Of a stretch of DNA of 28,322 nucleotides, positions 9,239 through 16,868 are shown one piece after another. The notes beneath the pieces were generated by a model. The model worked only from the letters and a program-made list of their open reading frames with translations. It did no database searches and was not told where the DNA came from. Numbering within the stretch: position 1 is the first letter of the stretch; every line of letters begins with the position of its first letter. Both the position numbers and the translations under genes were made by a program. This DNA comes from a virus: positions 1 to 28,322 of the IMG/VR virus record IMGVR_UViG_3300009609_000048, one strand, 5' to 3'.

Positions 9239-9670
9239 TTACTGCACTCTCACGGCAACAGCCCAAATACGATTGGTTGCACTAGCTCCACCAATCGCTG
9301 CAACTGTAAATCGGATGCCACCCCACAAAACAACCCCAGCGTTCCCCGATAGTGTTACTGGAGTACCGCCAACAGTCTGGTAAACTCCGACTCCTCCAAT
9401 GAAGTCAATCAAACTCCAATCGGCAGTTGCAGCATTGCCACCAATAAATGCTAGATCCTCGGTCGCATCTGCTTCGCCGGCTGTACCATCTGGCAATAAA
9501 TAACTCGCCGAAATAGTTCCAGCTGAAACTGCGTTTGCATTTATGAAGAGAGAGACGGCCCAGAGTCCGGCCGGTAGTACCAAATCGTAAGTAGTGTTGG
9601 TAATTGCTCCGGTCACAAGATCGCCATACACTAGTTCGCCTTCGCGAGTATACCTGGTTGAAAGGCCCAT
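9239..9670 (-). CDS. Small beta-rich tail-associated protein, AT-richer gene, 143 aa
   Basis: A 143 aa protein predicted to be almost all beta strand (for example TTYDLVLPAGLWAVSLFIN and GVVLWGGIRFTVAAIGG), with a jelly-roll-like hydrophobic/Gly pattern. I do not recognise a family. It begins in the stop codon of the beta-helix/DUF11 gene (TAATG) and ends just before the adaptor's GTG. Its DNA is visibly AT-richer than both neighbours, with more A/T third positions, suggesting recent acquisition or replacement. The position beside the receptor-binding protein suggests a tail accessory or a chaperone/cap for the spike, but this is inference. Confidence 0.75.
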   Translation of the reverse strand: MGLSTRYTREGELVYGDLVTGAITNTTYDLVLPAGLWAVSLFINANAVSAGTISASYLLPDGTAGEADATEDLAFIGGNAATADWSLIDFIGGVGVYQTVGGTPVTLSGNAGVVLWGGIRFTVAAIGGASATNRIWAVAVRVQ

Positions 9671-11640
9671 TAATCTACCACCACTAGAAGAACGTCCACC
9701 GACGCCGAGGCCGATGGGTTCCTGAGTTTGAGGGTTGTGAAGTCGCCGTCGAGCAGCGCGAGCCGTTCGCAGGCCGGAAAGTATTGGTCGGTGGCGCCGT
9801 CGCTCACGGACACCTCGATGTTGTCTGTTGCTTCAAGAATCAAAAAGTCCGCGCGCTCGATGCTGCTGATCACGGGCGTGGTCGTGCTCGGGGCGATCGT
9901 TAAGCGGCGACTCGTGTACTCGCGCCACTTTCGGCCCTCATAGTCGCGGCGCTGTTCGTGGTGCGTGATGCGGTTGCGCTTGGTGCGCAAAATCGCATTG
10001 ATCTCCGCGAGCAGCACCGGGGCGAAAATCGGGGCCACGTCCAGGAACGGGGTCGTAGCAGGATCGATGTCCTCATCCACAACCACCGAGATCGTCATGC
10101 TGGCGCTGTTGTTTGTCGGATCCGTGTCCGTGAATGGGTCGCCGCTGGTGAAAACAATAGTCACCACGATGTCGGTTCCGACCGCCGCGTCAACGGTGCA
10201 CGTAATCGCCAGTGTTTGCGGGGACGCACTCGCGAGCGAACCGATGGTCCACACGCCCGTGCCCGGGACGTACGTGCCAGCGCTCGCGACGTGACTGACG
10301 TAGGTCAGGCCGGTCGGGATTGTGGCCTGATACAGCACACTCGTAGCGGCGGTGCCGGTGTTGAGTGCCGTCGCTGTAACCGTGATCGTATCGCCGGTGT
10401 CAGGCGCGGTGTTGTCGGCGACGATCGCGGCCGAGTAGTCGGTCGACGAGGCCGGGAGCGCGCCCGGAACCGTGCCCCCGAGTCCCGCGGTCTGAAAGAG
10501 ACGCGGGCGCAGGTCCTTGAGGATTGTGAGCGTGACCCCGTTACCCAGTGCGTCCCAGGCATAGGTGCTTCCGGGCGCATTAAAGATCGTGGACTCGGCC
10601 TGTGAGAACGCGACCTGGTCCGTGGACTTGGGATCGGTGCCGCCATCCCAGGATCCGCCGTACCACCCCACTACACCCAGGTCCGTGATTAGGACACTCG
10701 CGCCGCCTAGCAGCACGTTGTTGCCGAGCGTGCCACTGAAGGGCATGGCCCCGGACCCGGTGTCCGTGATCAATCCCACGTTCGCCGCGCCGCTCGTGGT
10801 CTCCTGGTACACCAGGTTGCTGTGGACGTTGACCGTGCCGGCGTTGGTGCCCGTGGCGTTGTACGCGTAGGGGTACGCGAACACCTGGGCTCCGATGGAC
10901 TGGTAGATCGTGTTGAACGTGGCCGCGAACGTTCCGCCCGTGCCGGACGACAGGGTCTGTGACAGTATCACGCTGGATCCGGACGTTGTCACGTTGTTGA
11001 AGAACACGCACCCTGTGACCGTTTTCGAGAGCGTGGCGCCCACGTTGTGCAGCGTGTTGCTCAGATTTTGGACATAGCAGTCCTCAATCTGCAGCACCTC
11101 GGTGCCGGGGGGCGGGCTCGTAATCACACTGAACAGTTGGCGCGTACCGGCCGAGTTCGTGACACCGGTGCCCCCCACTATGAACCCGCAGCCCTCGAAC
11201 CGTACCGGTCCCGATGTTGAGCCCGCGTTCTGGTAGCGCCCGATCGTGTACACCCCAGCGTCCGCGGTCTGGGATGACATGTCGAAGAGGCAGTTGCGAA
11301 CGATCGCGTACCCGGCACCGGCCTGGATGTTGAATAGGCGGTGGGTACCGGCCCCGGACGGGGCGATGGTAACCTTGGCAGGTGTCGCACTGGAGTCGCT
11401 GACCCCGCGGATCAGGTACCCAAAATCGGAGAACGAGGTCCCGAGACCGGTGGTGAGGTTGGTCTCGGCGGTGGGCCAGGCATGGGTACCATCGGCAACA
11501 ACGTTCAGGATCGAGCCCGTGACGGCGGCGTCCGATACCATTTTGCCGAGGATGCTCGCGAGCGTGGCTCGGGCGTTCGCGAAGGACAGTCCGTCGTTCG
11601 CGTCGTTGCCGCCGCTAGTCTTGACCCAGTACGTTGCCAT
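9670..11640 (-). CDS. Beta-helix tail protein with DUF11 domain, 656 aa
   Basis: A 656 aa protein. The N-terminus (TYWVKTSGGNDANDGLSFAN, residues 3-22) is the classic entry of parallel beta-helix proteins of the right-handed, poly-Asn/Gly type, and beta-helix turns continue to about residue 340. Residues about 398-520 match a DUF11 (TIGR01451-type) domain: DTGDTITVTATALNTG, an S-VLYQATIPTGLTYV strand pair, and the closing D-T-x-P-T-N-N-S-A motif. The C-terminal part (520-656) starts with a helical basic stretch (INAILRTKRNRITHHEQRRD) and ends beta-rich. DUF11 is usual in secreted bacterial and archaeal surface proteins and unusual in phage tails. Likely a receptor-binding or side fibre. The ATG overlaps the stop of the 56 aa gene (TAATG). 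Confidence 0.8.
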   Translation of the reverse strand: MATYWVKTSGGNDANDGLSFANARATLASILGKMVSDAAVTGSILNVVADGTHAWPTAETNLTTGLGTSFSDFGYLIRGVSDSSATPAKVTIAPSGAGTHRLFNIQAGAGYAIVRNCLFDMSSQTADAGVYTIGRYQNAGSTSGPVRFEGCGFIVGGTGVTNSAGTRQLFSVITSPPPGTEVLQIEDCYVQNLSNTLHNVGATLSKTVTGCVFFNNVTTSGSSVILSQTLSSGTGGTFAATFNTIYQSIGAQVFAYPYAYNATGTNAGTVNVHSNLVYQETTSGAANVGLITDTGSGAMPFSGTLGNNVLLGGASVLITDLGVVGWYGGSWDGGTDPKSTDQVAFSQAESTIFNAPGSTYAWDALGNGVTLTILKDLRPRLFQTAGLGGTVPGALPASSTDYSAAIVADNTAPDTGDTITVTATALNTGTAATSVLYQATIPTGLTYVSHVASAGTYVPGTGVWTIGSLASASPQTLAITCTVDAAVGTDIVVTIVFTSGDPFTDTDPTNNSASMTISVVVDEDIDPATTPFLDVAPIFAPVLLAEINAILRTKRNRITHHEQRRDYEGRKWREYTSRRLTIAPSTTTPVISSIERADFLILEATDNIEVSVSDGATDQYFPACERLALLDGDFTTLKLRNPSASASVDVLLVVVD

Positions 11641-11810
11641 TATCCCCGCAGTTTGATCTTCGGTACCACCGGACGACCGCGACTCGGCGGCAGTTCCTTC
11701 GGCATCTTGGTGATGTGGCGCTTGACCTCGTCGAGTTCGTCCTCGGCGCTTCGGAGACGCCCCTTGAGCCCTTCCTTGATCTTCTTGCTGGTTCGGTTAC
11801 TTAGAGCCAT
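11640..11810 (-). CDS. Small basic helical protein, 56 aa
   Basis: The ATG at 11810 is preceded by GAGGAAGC; the longer frame upstream lacks a ribosome site and lies in the DUF6496 gene, with which this gene overlaps by 14 nt. The 56 aa product is strongly basic and helical at the N-terminus (RTSKKIKEGLKGRLRSAEDE), with a Pro-rich, basic tail (ELPPSRGRPVVPKIKLRG). I recognise no family. It ends in a TAATG coupling with the beta-helix/DUF11 protein. The size and coiled-coil-like heptads (LRSAEDELDEV) would suit a small scaffold or DNA-binding accessory protein, but nothing supports a specific role. Confidence 0.65.
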   Translation of the reverse strand: MALSNRTSKKIKEGLKGRLRSAEDELDEVKRHITKMPKELPPSRGRPVVPKIKLRG

Positions 11811-11976
11811 GCTTCCTCTTCTTGCGCGACATGCCGGCCTCACTCATGGCGATGGCCACGGCCTGTTTGGGGTTAGTGACTTTCGGGCCGTGCTTCGATC
11901 CCGAGTGCAGGGTCCCCGACCGGAACTCTCCCATCACCTTCGCGATCTTGTGATTCCCGCGCGACTTTTTCGACAT
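11797..11976 (-). CDS. DUF6496-like protein, 59 aa
   Basis: A 59 aa basic protein containing the recognisable core K-V-M-x-E-F-x-x-G-x-L-H-S-G-S-K-x-G-P-K-V-x-N-P-K-Q-A-x-A-I-A-x-S-E-A (residues 13-47), which I associate with the DUF6496 family found in many phages and bacteria; its function is unknown. The start at 11976 is supported by AGGAGA six bases before the ATG. An in-frame ATG further upstream lies inside the glycosyltransferase gene and has no such site. The gene overlaps the last 104 nt of the glycosyltransferase frame, unusually long for this genome. The C-terminus is Lys/Arg-rich (SRKKRKHGSK). Confidence 0.78.
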   Translation of the reverse strand: MSKKSRGNHKIAKVMGEFRSGTLHSGSKHGPKVTNPKQAVAIAMSEAGMSRKKRKHGSK

Positions 11977-12886
11977 TGAGTCTCTCCTGTGTTTTCTTGA
12001 ATCCCGGGGCGTCCGCCGGCAGTTCGTACACGATCCCGGTCTGCGCATCCAAGTGGCCGCACAGCACCGCGCCGTGCACCACCGTGTGGTATCCGGCCTC
12101 TTGCATCAGCCGGTAGAAGCGGATGTCGTGGCCCCAGAAAATCCCGCGCTTCGAGATCCCGCGCGCCTTGTCCTCGTACGCCACGAGCATCTTCTCGTCG
12201 GCCCAGATCGGGAGCTCGGTGCCACCGTTGTCGACCGCGAGTTTGGCGATGATGTCCTCAATCGCCGAGATGCGTGCCATGATGAAACCCGCGCCCGCGG
12301 CGAAGACCTCCTCGGGGTGCGCACTCGGGCCGCACTCAAAGTCCCAAGTTGCGCCGTCGCCATGGGCGGCGTATACGACCGGCTCGGGTGGGCTAAAGCG
12401 TGTGGTGCACACCGAGGCCGCGATGCCAACCGTGGGGTTGCGTTCCATGAAGTTGTAGAGCCGGTACACGCCGTCCGGGGGCGGTATGACGTCGTCATCC
12501 CAGTACACGATGTACTTCGCGCCCATCCGGATCGCGCGCTTGGTCATTATCTGGCGTGCTTCGGACGAGAGCCGGCCCGATTCGACAATGAACGTGGTGG
12601 TCACGTTCAGCGGCATCTGGAGGTTGTGGTACGCGAACATGAACTGGATCGGTACCATGTTGGGGGTGGTAAAGGCCGGGACGTCCATCCATTCGGCGCC
12701 GCACCCGCCATTGACTTTGTCGCACAGGAAGTGGCTGTTGAGCCGCTTCGAGCCGACCGGAATGGCGAACACGATCTTGGGCGCGTTCGAGAGTTTGATC
12801 TCGGGGGCACGATCGAAGACCATCTTCGGTTCGCCGTCCACCGTGTAGTGATTGAGTCGTACCATGTTCGTCTGCTGCTGATTCAT
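11873..12886 (-). CDS. GT-A-fold glycosyltransferase-like protein, 337 aa
   Basis: A 337 aa protein with GT-A (family 2-like) features: a nucleotide-binding start (PKIVFAIPVGS, residues 36-46), the metal-binding acidic cluster YWDDDVIPPPDG (DDD at 130-132), AGAGFIMARISAIED (197-211), WADEKMLVAYEDKARG (228-243) and WGHDIRFYRLMQEAGY (251-266), ending with CGHLD (276-280) as a likely metal-coordinating His region. A Cys-containing segment FLCDKVNGGCGAEW (53-66) may be a small knuckle. It lies between capsid and tail genes, so it may glycosylate a virion protein or modify a host surface sugar; that is inference. The ATG at 12886 has no visible Shine-Dalgarno, only a CA-repeat upstream. The last ~34 residues overlap the DUF6496 gene and look non-family. 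Confidence 0.8.
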   Translation of the reverse strand: MNQQQTNMVRLNHYTVDGEPKMVFDRAPEIKLSNAPKIVFAIPVGSKRLNSHFLCDKVNGGCGAEWMDVPAFTTPNMVPIQFMFAYHNLQMPLNVTTTFIVESGRLSSEARQIMTKRAIRMGAKYIVYWDDDVIPPPDGVYRLYNFMERNPTVGIAASVCTTRFSPPEPVVYAAHGDGATWDFECGPSAHPEEVFAAGAGFIMARISAIEDIIAKLAVDNGGTELPIWADEKMLVAYEDKARGISKRGIFWGHDIRFYRLMQEAGYHTVVHGAVLCGHLDAQTGIVYELPADAPGFKKTQERLNVEKVARESQDREGDGRVPVGDPALGIEARPESH

Positions 12887-12908
12887 AGTGTGTGTGTGGG
12901 ACCCGGTG

Positions 12909-12947
12909 CCCGCCGGCCGAAGCGTACTCTTTGCCTCAGCCGGCGGG
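12909..12947. terminator. GC-rich hairpin after the capsid module
   Basis: CCCGCCGGC (12909-12917) and GCCGGCGGG (12939-12947) are perfect 9-bp inverted repeats separated by 21 nt, and an imperfect ACCCGG/CCGGG pairing extends outside them. It lies in the only sizeable gap (77 nt) in the late block below the fibre gene, between the 150 aa capsid-associated gene and the glycosyltransferase. No T-run follows on either strand, so it may act as an RNA processing or stability element or as a partial attenuator separating head from tail expression rather than as a full intrinsic terminator. Confidence 0.5.
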
Positions 12948-12963
12948 TGTACCCGGGGTTTGG

Positions 12964-13416
12964 TTAGAAGTGGGTAACCGACCGAACCGACATCGTCAGC
13001 GGCGGCTGCGAAACGTGACCGAACAGGTTGAGAACACCCGCACGAACCACGCCCGTTGCCGAAGCCAGGGTCAACGTCGCGATGATCATCGAGTCCGCCA
13101 CAAAGTTCTGCGACGCTGATTTCACCGTGAGGTTACCCAGATTGGTCGTCAACGCGGTCGTAGCCACGAGGGCCGTAGCGTTGTTGACGGTTCCAACCGC
13201 GAGAGTCGGCGTGCCGGAAATCGCCGATGCACGAAACGTGGCGTTGGTGATCCGGTATCTAGCACCAGGCGGAAGATCCGTCTTGTACTTGAGCGTGATC
13301 GCACCAGTTCCGTTCAACGTGACCGCCAGCAATTGCGCCGCGCCACTTACGGGCCCATCGATTTCGACGGAGACTCCCCCGTCCATCGTTCGGCTCTTGA
13401 ATCGAGTCAAGGCCAT
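12964..13416 (-). CDS. Beta-rich capsid-associated protein, 150 aa
   Basis: A 150 aa, almost wholly beta-predicted, Thr/Ala/Val-rich protein (for example TLNGTGAITLKYKTDLPPGA) with few charges. It lies directly downstream of the major capsid gene (12 nt gap) with a strong AGGAGG site before its ATG. Size, composition and location are those of a head decoration or head-fibre protein. I do not recognise a sequence family. It has compositional similarity to the 123 aa protein at 22231-22602 (both small, Thr/Ala/Gly-rich, beta-sandwich-like), but no clear sequence identity. Confidence 0.75.
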   Translation of the reverse strand: MALTRFKSRTMDGGVSVEIDGPVSGAAQLLAVTLNGTGAITLKYKTDLPPGARYRITNATFRASAISGTPTLAVGTVNNATALVATTALTTNLGNLTVKSASQNFVADSMIIATLTLASATGVVRAGVLNLFGHVSQPPLTMSVRSVTHF

Positions 13417-13428
13417 GAGTGTTACCTC

Positions 13429-14349
13429 CTAACCCTGCCCGCCGACCCAGCCGCGCCAGTCGGCAACGCCATGGGACATGCGGAAGAGCATCTTGACCTT
13501 GAGGTTGAGCGTCTCGGGATCCACGTAGCTGTCGCTAAACGGCTCCTTACGCCAGTAGTACATCAAGCGATGCTGATCGGGCGAGCACGAGACGAACCAG
13601 TTCTCGGGGTTCGTCAGGTACCGGATCACAAGCGGGTCCAGGCCGACCATCGTCAGCGCGTTCGCCGCATTGTTCGCCGTGTCCGACCGAAGCTGCGAAC
13701 GCAGCAACTCGTGGGTGAGCCACTTGAGCTGCGTCGGCACGATCAGGTTCTTCGGCTCCATGCCGATCAAGAGACCACGATCGTTCTTCATCTGCTCGAA
13801 GACGTTCAGCGCCGATTCGAGCGTGCCCTGAGCCAGGTCGCCCGAAACCAGGTTGCTGAACGTGCCACCACTGGGGAACGCCAGAGGGTGCGACGCGCTG
13901 AAAAACGCGACGCCATCCATGCCGGTCACCGAGGTCGTGAAACCGCTATTGAGATCGTCGTAGGCCGAGATCTCGATGCTCCGGCGCGCGGACTCCGCGA
14001 GCTCGGGCGTGACCTGATTGATGACACCATCGAGGTCATCCTCTGCGGCCTCCCACGTCACCATGTACCCGTTGGCAAAGGTGTCATGGGCGTACCGCTT
14101 CGAATAACCCTCGGTGAACTTGTCATAGTCAACCGGAGACCCTTCGTCCTTTTTCTTGAACAACCCGAGACCCACCAGGCTCAGGATCTCTTCGTACGCG
14201 CGTTCGGAATCGCGAACGTTGAAGACCCGCTGGTACGTCATCTCGGGAGCACGCTGGGGCTCGAAGAGAATCTCGTCGATATACGGAATTCTGGCCGCGT
14301 AGAGCTTCTGAAGATTTCCGCGGAATACCAGACTGTTTGCACTAGCCAT
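13429..14349 (-). CDS. Major capsid protein, 306 aa
   Basis: A 306 aa protein consistent with an HK97-fold major head protein of the Mu gpT-related type: an N-terminal helical arm (NSLVFRGNLQKLYAARIPYI), a YEEILSLVGLGLFKKKDEGS segment, the FFSASHPL motif (149-156) seen in this group, the P-domain-like stretch MEPKNLIVPTQLKW (197-210), ALTMVGLDPLVIRYLTNPEN, and a C-terminal FRMSHGVADWRGWVGGQG tail. AGGAGGG lies nine bases before the ATG. The neighbours are scaffold and 188 aa structural genes upstream and the putative decoration gene downstream, the usual head-module order. Its product should be the most abundant virion protein. Confidence 0.88.
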   Translation of the reverse strand: MASANSLVFRGNLQKLYAARIPYIDEILFEPQRAPEMTYQRVFNVRDSERAYEEILSLVGLGLFKKKDEGSPVDYDKFTEGYSKRYAHDTFANGYMVTWEAAEDDLDGVINQVTPELAESARRSIEISAYDDLNSGFTTSVTGMDGVAFFSASHPLAFPSGGTFSNLVSGDLAQGTLESALNVFEQMKNDRGLLIGMEPKNLIVPTQLKWLTHELLRSQLRSDTANNAANALTMVGLDPLVIRYLTNPENWFVSCSPDQHRLMYYWRKEPFSDSYVDPETLNLKVKMLFRMSHGVADWRGWVGGQG

Positions 14350-14364
14350 TGTGTGTCACCCTCC

Positions 14365-14931
14365 TTAGACGGCCTTCGCCGACGTACCATAGAGATGATA
14401 CTCAGGGCGAATGCGGACGATGACACGAGCGAACGACTGGGACGAGATGTTGCCAACCTCGCCGGCGAACCGAACGGCCTGGAAGGGCCGAATGTTGGTT
14501 CCGGTGAAGGCGGCGAGACTCGAACCGGTACTCGCATCGATCTTGGCTTGCGACTGATTTAGGACGGAGCGAGACGTCATGGCGATCCCGACGAAGTTGC
14601 GACCAATGAGGCCGTTGACGCCCGTGACGGAGCCGTCATCGAGCATCACTTCGTATTCCGTGTTCGGGTCCTCACTGATGACGATCGTGCGATCCACTTG
14701 CGTGGTACCGACGGCCGTCATAATGGAGCCGAGCAAGGGTCGGGCACCAAGGGGCGTGGTTGCGGTACCATCATACAGACCAACGAGACCGTCGGTCCGC
14801 TGATAGGCAATCGCGCCCTCGGGGAACGAGATTGACGCCGATGCCGTTCGGGTCGCGACAATCGGAAAATCGCCGTTGCGATTTCGGATTGCCCTGAACC
14901 CGTACGGGGCGTTCGGATTGAGACTAGCCAT
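14365..14931 (-). CDS. Phage structural protein (head-associated), 188 aa
   Basis: A 188 aa beta-rich protein beginning MASLNPNAPYGFRAIRNRNG, the N-N/P-A-P-x-G-[FL]-R-x-[IV] opening shared by many uncharacterised phage head-module proteins, followed by Thr/Ser/Gly-rich strands (LVGLYDGTATTPLGARPLLG, NGLIGRNFVGIAMTSRSVLN). It lies between the scaffold-side 175 aa gene and the major capsid gene, so it is probably a capsid decoration or head-completion protein. The ribosome site is moderate (AAGGAT upstream of the ATG). No enzymatic motif is seen. Confidence 0.78.
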   Translation of the reverse strand: MASLNPNAPYGFRAIRNRNGDFPIVATRTASASISFPEGAIAYQRTDGLVGLYDGTATTPLGARPLLGSIMTAVGTTQVDRTIVISEDPNTEYEVMLDDGSVTGVNGLIGRNFVGIAMTSRSVLNQSQAKIDASTGSSLAAFTGTNIRPFQAVRFAGEVGNISSQSFARVIVRIRPEYHLYGTSAKAV

Positions 14932-14947
14932 AGTTACTTAGAATCCT

Positions 14948-15475
14948 TTACTGATTGTGCTGGCGGATCTTTGCGGCGAGCGCTTTGTCGAGCGCGCCTC
15001 CGCGGCCGAAGGTCGGATTGTTGTCCACCTGTCGACCCCCACCAATGGTTTTGACACCAGGAAGAATCACGTCTCCCTCTGGAACACGGAGATTCTCAAC
15101 GCGGGCCTGCGACTCTGCCGCCGATGCCATTTGCCGCTGGTCGAACCAGTCGGCGCGGATACGGCACAGGATCGTGTCGGCCCTGCGCACAAGGTTGTCG
15201 ATTCGGTCCGGTCCCACCATGCGGCGCGGCGCGTCCGGGATGTAGGGCTGAAGGAGTTCTCCGCTTTCGCCGGTCCACTTATCGCCGTACTCCATCGGAA
15301 TCCACCCCCGCCACCCAATCCCGCTGCCGTTGCGCAGGTGTTCGTTCTTCCAACCGAGCTGCCACCCCTCCGGAGCTTCGTCGTCCGGCGGGAGTCGCTT
15401 CTCGATCTTGAACGGTTCACTGACCGTGAACGGATCGTACGTTACCTTGCCAGTCGGTTTAACTTCGCTGCTCAT
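14948..15475 (-). CDS. Uncharacterised head-module protein, 175 aa
   Basis: A 175 aa hydrophilic protein with a Trp-rich middle (GWQLGWKNEHLRNGSGIGWR, then WIPMEYGDKWTG) and a C-terminus rich in charged residues (ALDKALAAKIRQHNQ). I do not recognise a family. It follows the scaffold-like gene by 3 nt with AAAGGAG before its ATG and precedes the 188 aa structural gene. A head-module accessory, for example a head-assembly or portal-capsid interface protein, would fit the position, but this is inference only. Confidence 0.72.
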   Translation of the reverse strand: MSSEVKPTGKVTYDPFTVSEPFKIEKRLPPDDEAPEGWQLGWKNEHLRNGSGIGWRGWIPMEYGDKWTGESGELLQPYIPDAPRRMVGPDRIDNLVRRADTILCRIRADWFDQRQMASAAESQARVENLRVPEGDVILPGVKTIGGGRQVDNNPTFGRGGALDKALAAKIRQHNQ

Positions 15476-15478
15476 TGC

Positions 15479-16390
15479 TTACTCCTTTGAACCATATAGG
15501 TGCTGGTGATACTCTTGTCCACGCTTCAGAATGCGCTCCTTGCGCGTCTTGGGATCAGCCGTCGACCGTTTAAGGGCCGGGGCCAACCGCTTTGCGATCG
15601 CCTCGTACTCCGCCTCGGACGCAATGACGCTCTCCCCCGACTCTTGACGAGCCACGGGTTTTCCGCCACGCACCGACGCGGGAGGGGTCGCTCCGCGCGA
15701 GCGATTGGTCTGTCGCGGGGTGACACCGAGCTCACCCGCTACATCGTCCGCGAGATTCAGTATGATTCGCGGGTTATACTTCCTGTGGTTCTCGTCAAGG
15801 GCCACGAGGCGCCGGTTGACCTCCTTGTACATCTCGGAAACTCGATTCCCGAGCTGTGGGTATCGGTCAACGGCGATCTGGTTCGACTTGGTTCGTTCGG
15901 CCTTATACTTCTCGGCCTCGCTGACCTGTGTGACCTTTTTCGTGATCGCCTCGCTAATGCGTCGATCCTCGAAGTACGACTCGAAAGCCGTCTTCTGATC
16001 GTCCGGCACCTGCCCCCGCATTCCACGCAACTCGTCGAGCGAGAGGTCGTCGAACGTCTGTGCAGGCTTTTTGCCGACAGCGGCGGTTACGCCACCCAGC
16101 ATCGTCTTGATGAGATCTCCCAGTTGTTCCAGCTGGGTCTGCGTTCTTCGTTCTGATTCACTGAGCTTACGAAGCACTTCTCGCCGAACGTTTTCGACCG
16201 GTCGCGCGGGCGTATCGCCATCAGCACCATCTGTGTCGGTGGCGTCGTCACCTACCTGCGTGTCCAGGTCGTCGGCACCGTCACTGATCGCATCCGCTTT
16301 CGCGCTGGCGTCCGTGACGTCATCGGTGGAGTCGCTGGGCGATACGTCTCCGCTTGCTATTACGCCCTCAAGTTCCTTTTCGAGTGACAT
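15479..16390 (-). CDS. Capsid scaffolding protein (probable), 303 aa
   Basis: A 303 aa protein with the typical scaffold design: a long acidic, disordered N-terminus rich in Asp/Ser/Thr/Ala (residues about 10-65), a helical charged centre (NVRREVLRKLSESERRTQTQ; QLEQLGDLIKTMLGG), further helices (KKVTQVSEAEKYKAERTKSN) and a basic C-terminal helix (STADPKTRKERILKRGQEYH, about 275-294), the kind of element scaffolds use to bind the coat shell. It sits between portal-side small genes and the major capsid gene, the usual scaffold position. AAAGGA precedes the ATG. No protease signature is seen. Confidence 0.75.
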   Translation of the reverse strand: MSLEKELEGVIASGDVSPSDSTDDVTDASAKADAISDGADDLDTQVGDDATDTDGADGDTPARPVENVRREVLRKLSESERRTQTQLEQLGDLIKTMLGGVTAAVGKKPAQTFDDLSLDELRGMRGQVPDDQKTAFESYFEDRRISEAITKKVTQVSEAEKYKAERTKSNQIAVDRYPQLGNRVSEMYKEVNRRLVALDENHRKYNPRIILNLADDVAGELGVTPRQTNRSRGATPPASVRGGKPVARQESGESVIASEAEYEAIAKRLAPALKRSTADPKTRKERILKRGQEYHQHLYGSKE

Positions 16391-16408
16391 TGATTCCTTT
16401 ACGCCGGA

Positions 16409-16621
16409 CTAGCGAGACCCGGCTTTCTTACGCTGTTTGGGTTTATGACCGTACGAGGCTTCCTCCAGACGACGATACATCTCGGGCGTATTACCGCCGA
16501 TCTGCAACGTGTCTGGGCTGACCTTGCGTACATTGTATGGCGTGCCCTTGTTGATCAGGCTGCCAATCGTTTTGAGACTCTTCACCTTGCGGCGGATAAT
16601 CTCTTTCTTCGTGAATGCCAC
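16409..16621 (-). CDS. Small basic protein, 70 aa
   Basis: GTG start at 16621, two bases after the stop of the preceding gene, with AGGAAGG upstream. The 70 aa product is Lys/Arg-rich (FTKKEIIRRKVKSLKTIGSL) with a short central TPYNVRKVSPDTLQIGG strand region and a basic C-terminus (HKPKQRKKAGSR). I do not recognise it. It is one of three tiny basic genes between portal and scaffold. Such proteins may be internal DNA-binding or assembly factors, but no motif proves it. Confidence 0.65.
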   Translation of the reverse strand: MAFTKKEIIRRKVKSLKTIGSLINKGTPYNVRKVSPDTLQIGGNTPEMYRRLEEASYGHKPKQRKKAGSR

Positions 16622-16622
16622 G

Positions 16623-16868
16623 TTACACCTTCCTGCGGCGCGGCTTCTTGGATGCGCTGCGCTCGGCTGTGCCGGTGTTCGCGAGACGTTTCTGCATCTC
16701 GCGTTGCGCGGGTAACGCTACGGTGGCATTGCCGGTCGCACCAAGCACGTTTAGTGCTTTCTCGCTCAGCTGCGCCACACCCGACGGTTTCTTGTTATAT
16801 CGGATGCTGCCGATCACAGCGGTCGTCAGATTCTTGACGGCCCGTTTCATTCTAGCCTGGTTTGCCAT
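16623..16868 (-). CDS. Small basic protein, 81 aa
   Basis: The start at 16868 is chosen because AAGGAG sits four bases before the ATG; a longer frame to 16922 is internal to the preceding gene. The 81 aa product is basic at both ends (MANQARMKRAVKNLTTAVIG; SASKKPRRRKV) with an Ala/Val-rich middle. No family is recognised. It overlaps the 64 aa gene by 17 nt. The Arg/Lys tail suggests contact with nucleic acid, as inference. Confidence 0.65.
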   Translation of the reverse strand: MANQARMKRAVKNLTTAVIGSIRYNKKPSGVAQLSEKALNVLGATGNATVALPAQREMQKRLANTGTAERSASKKPRRRKV

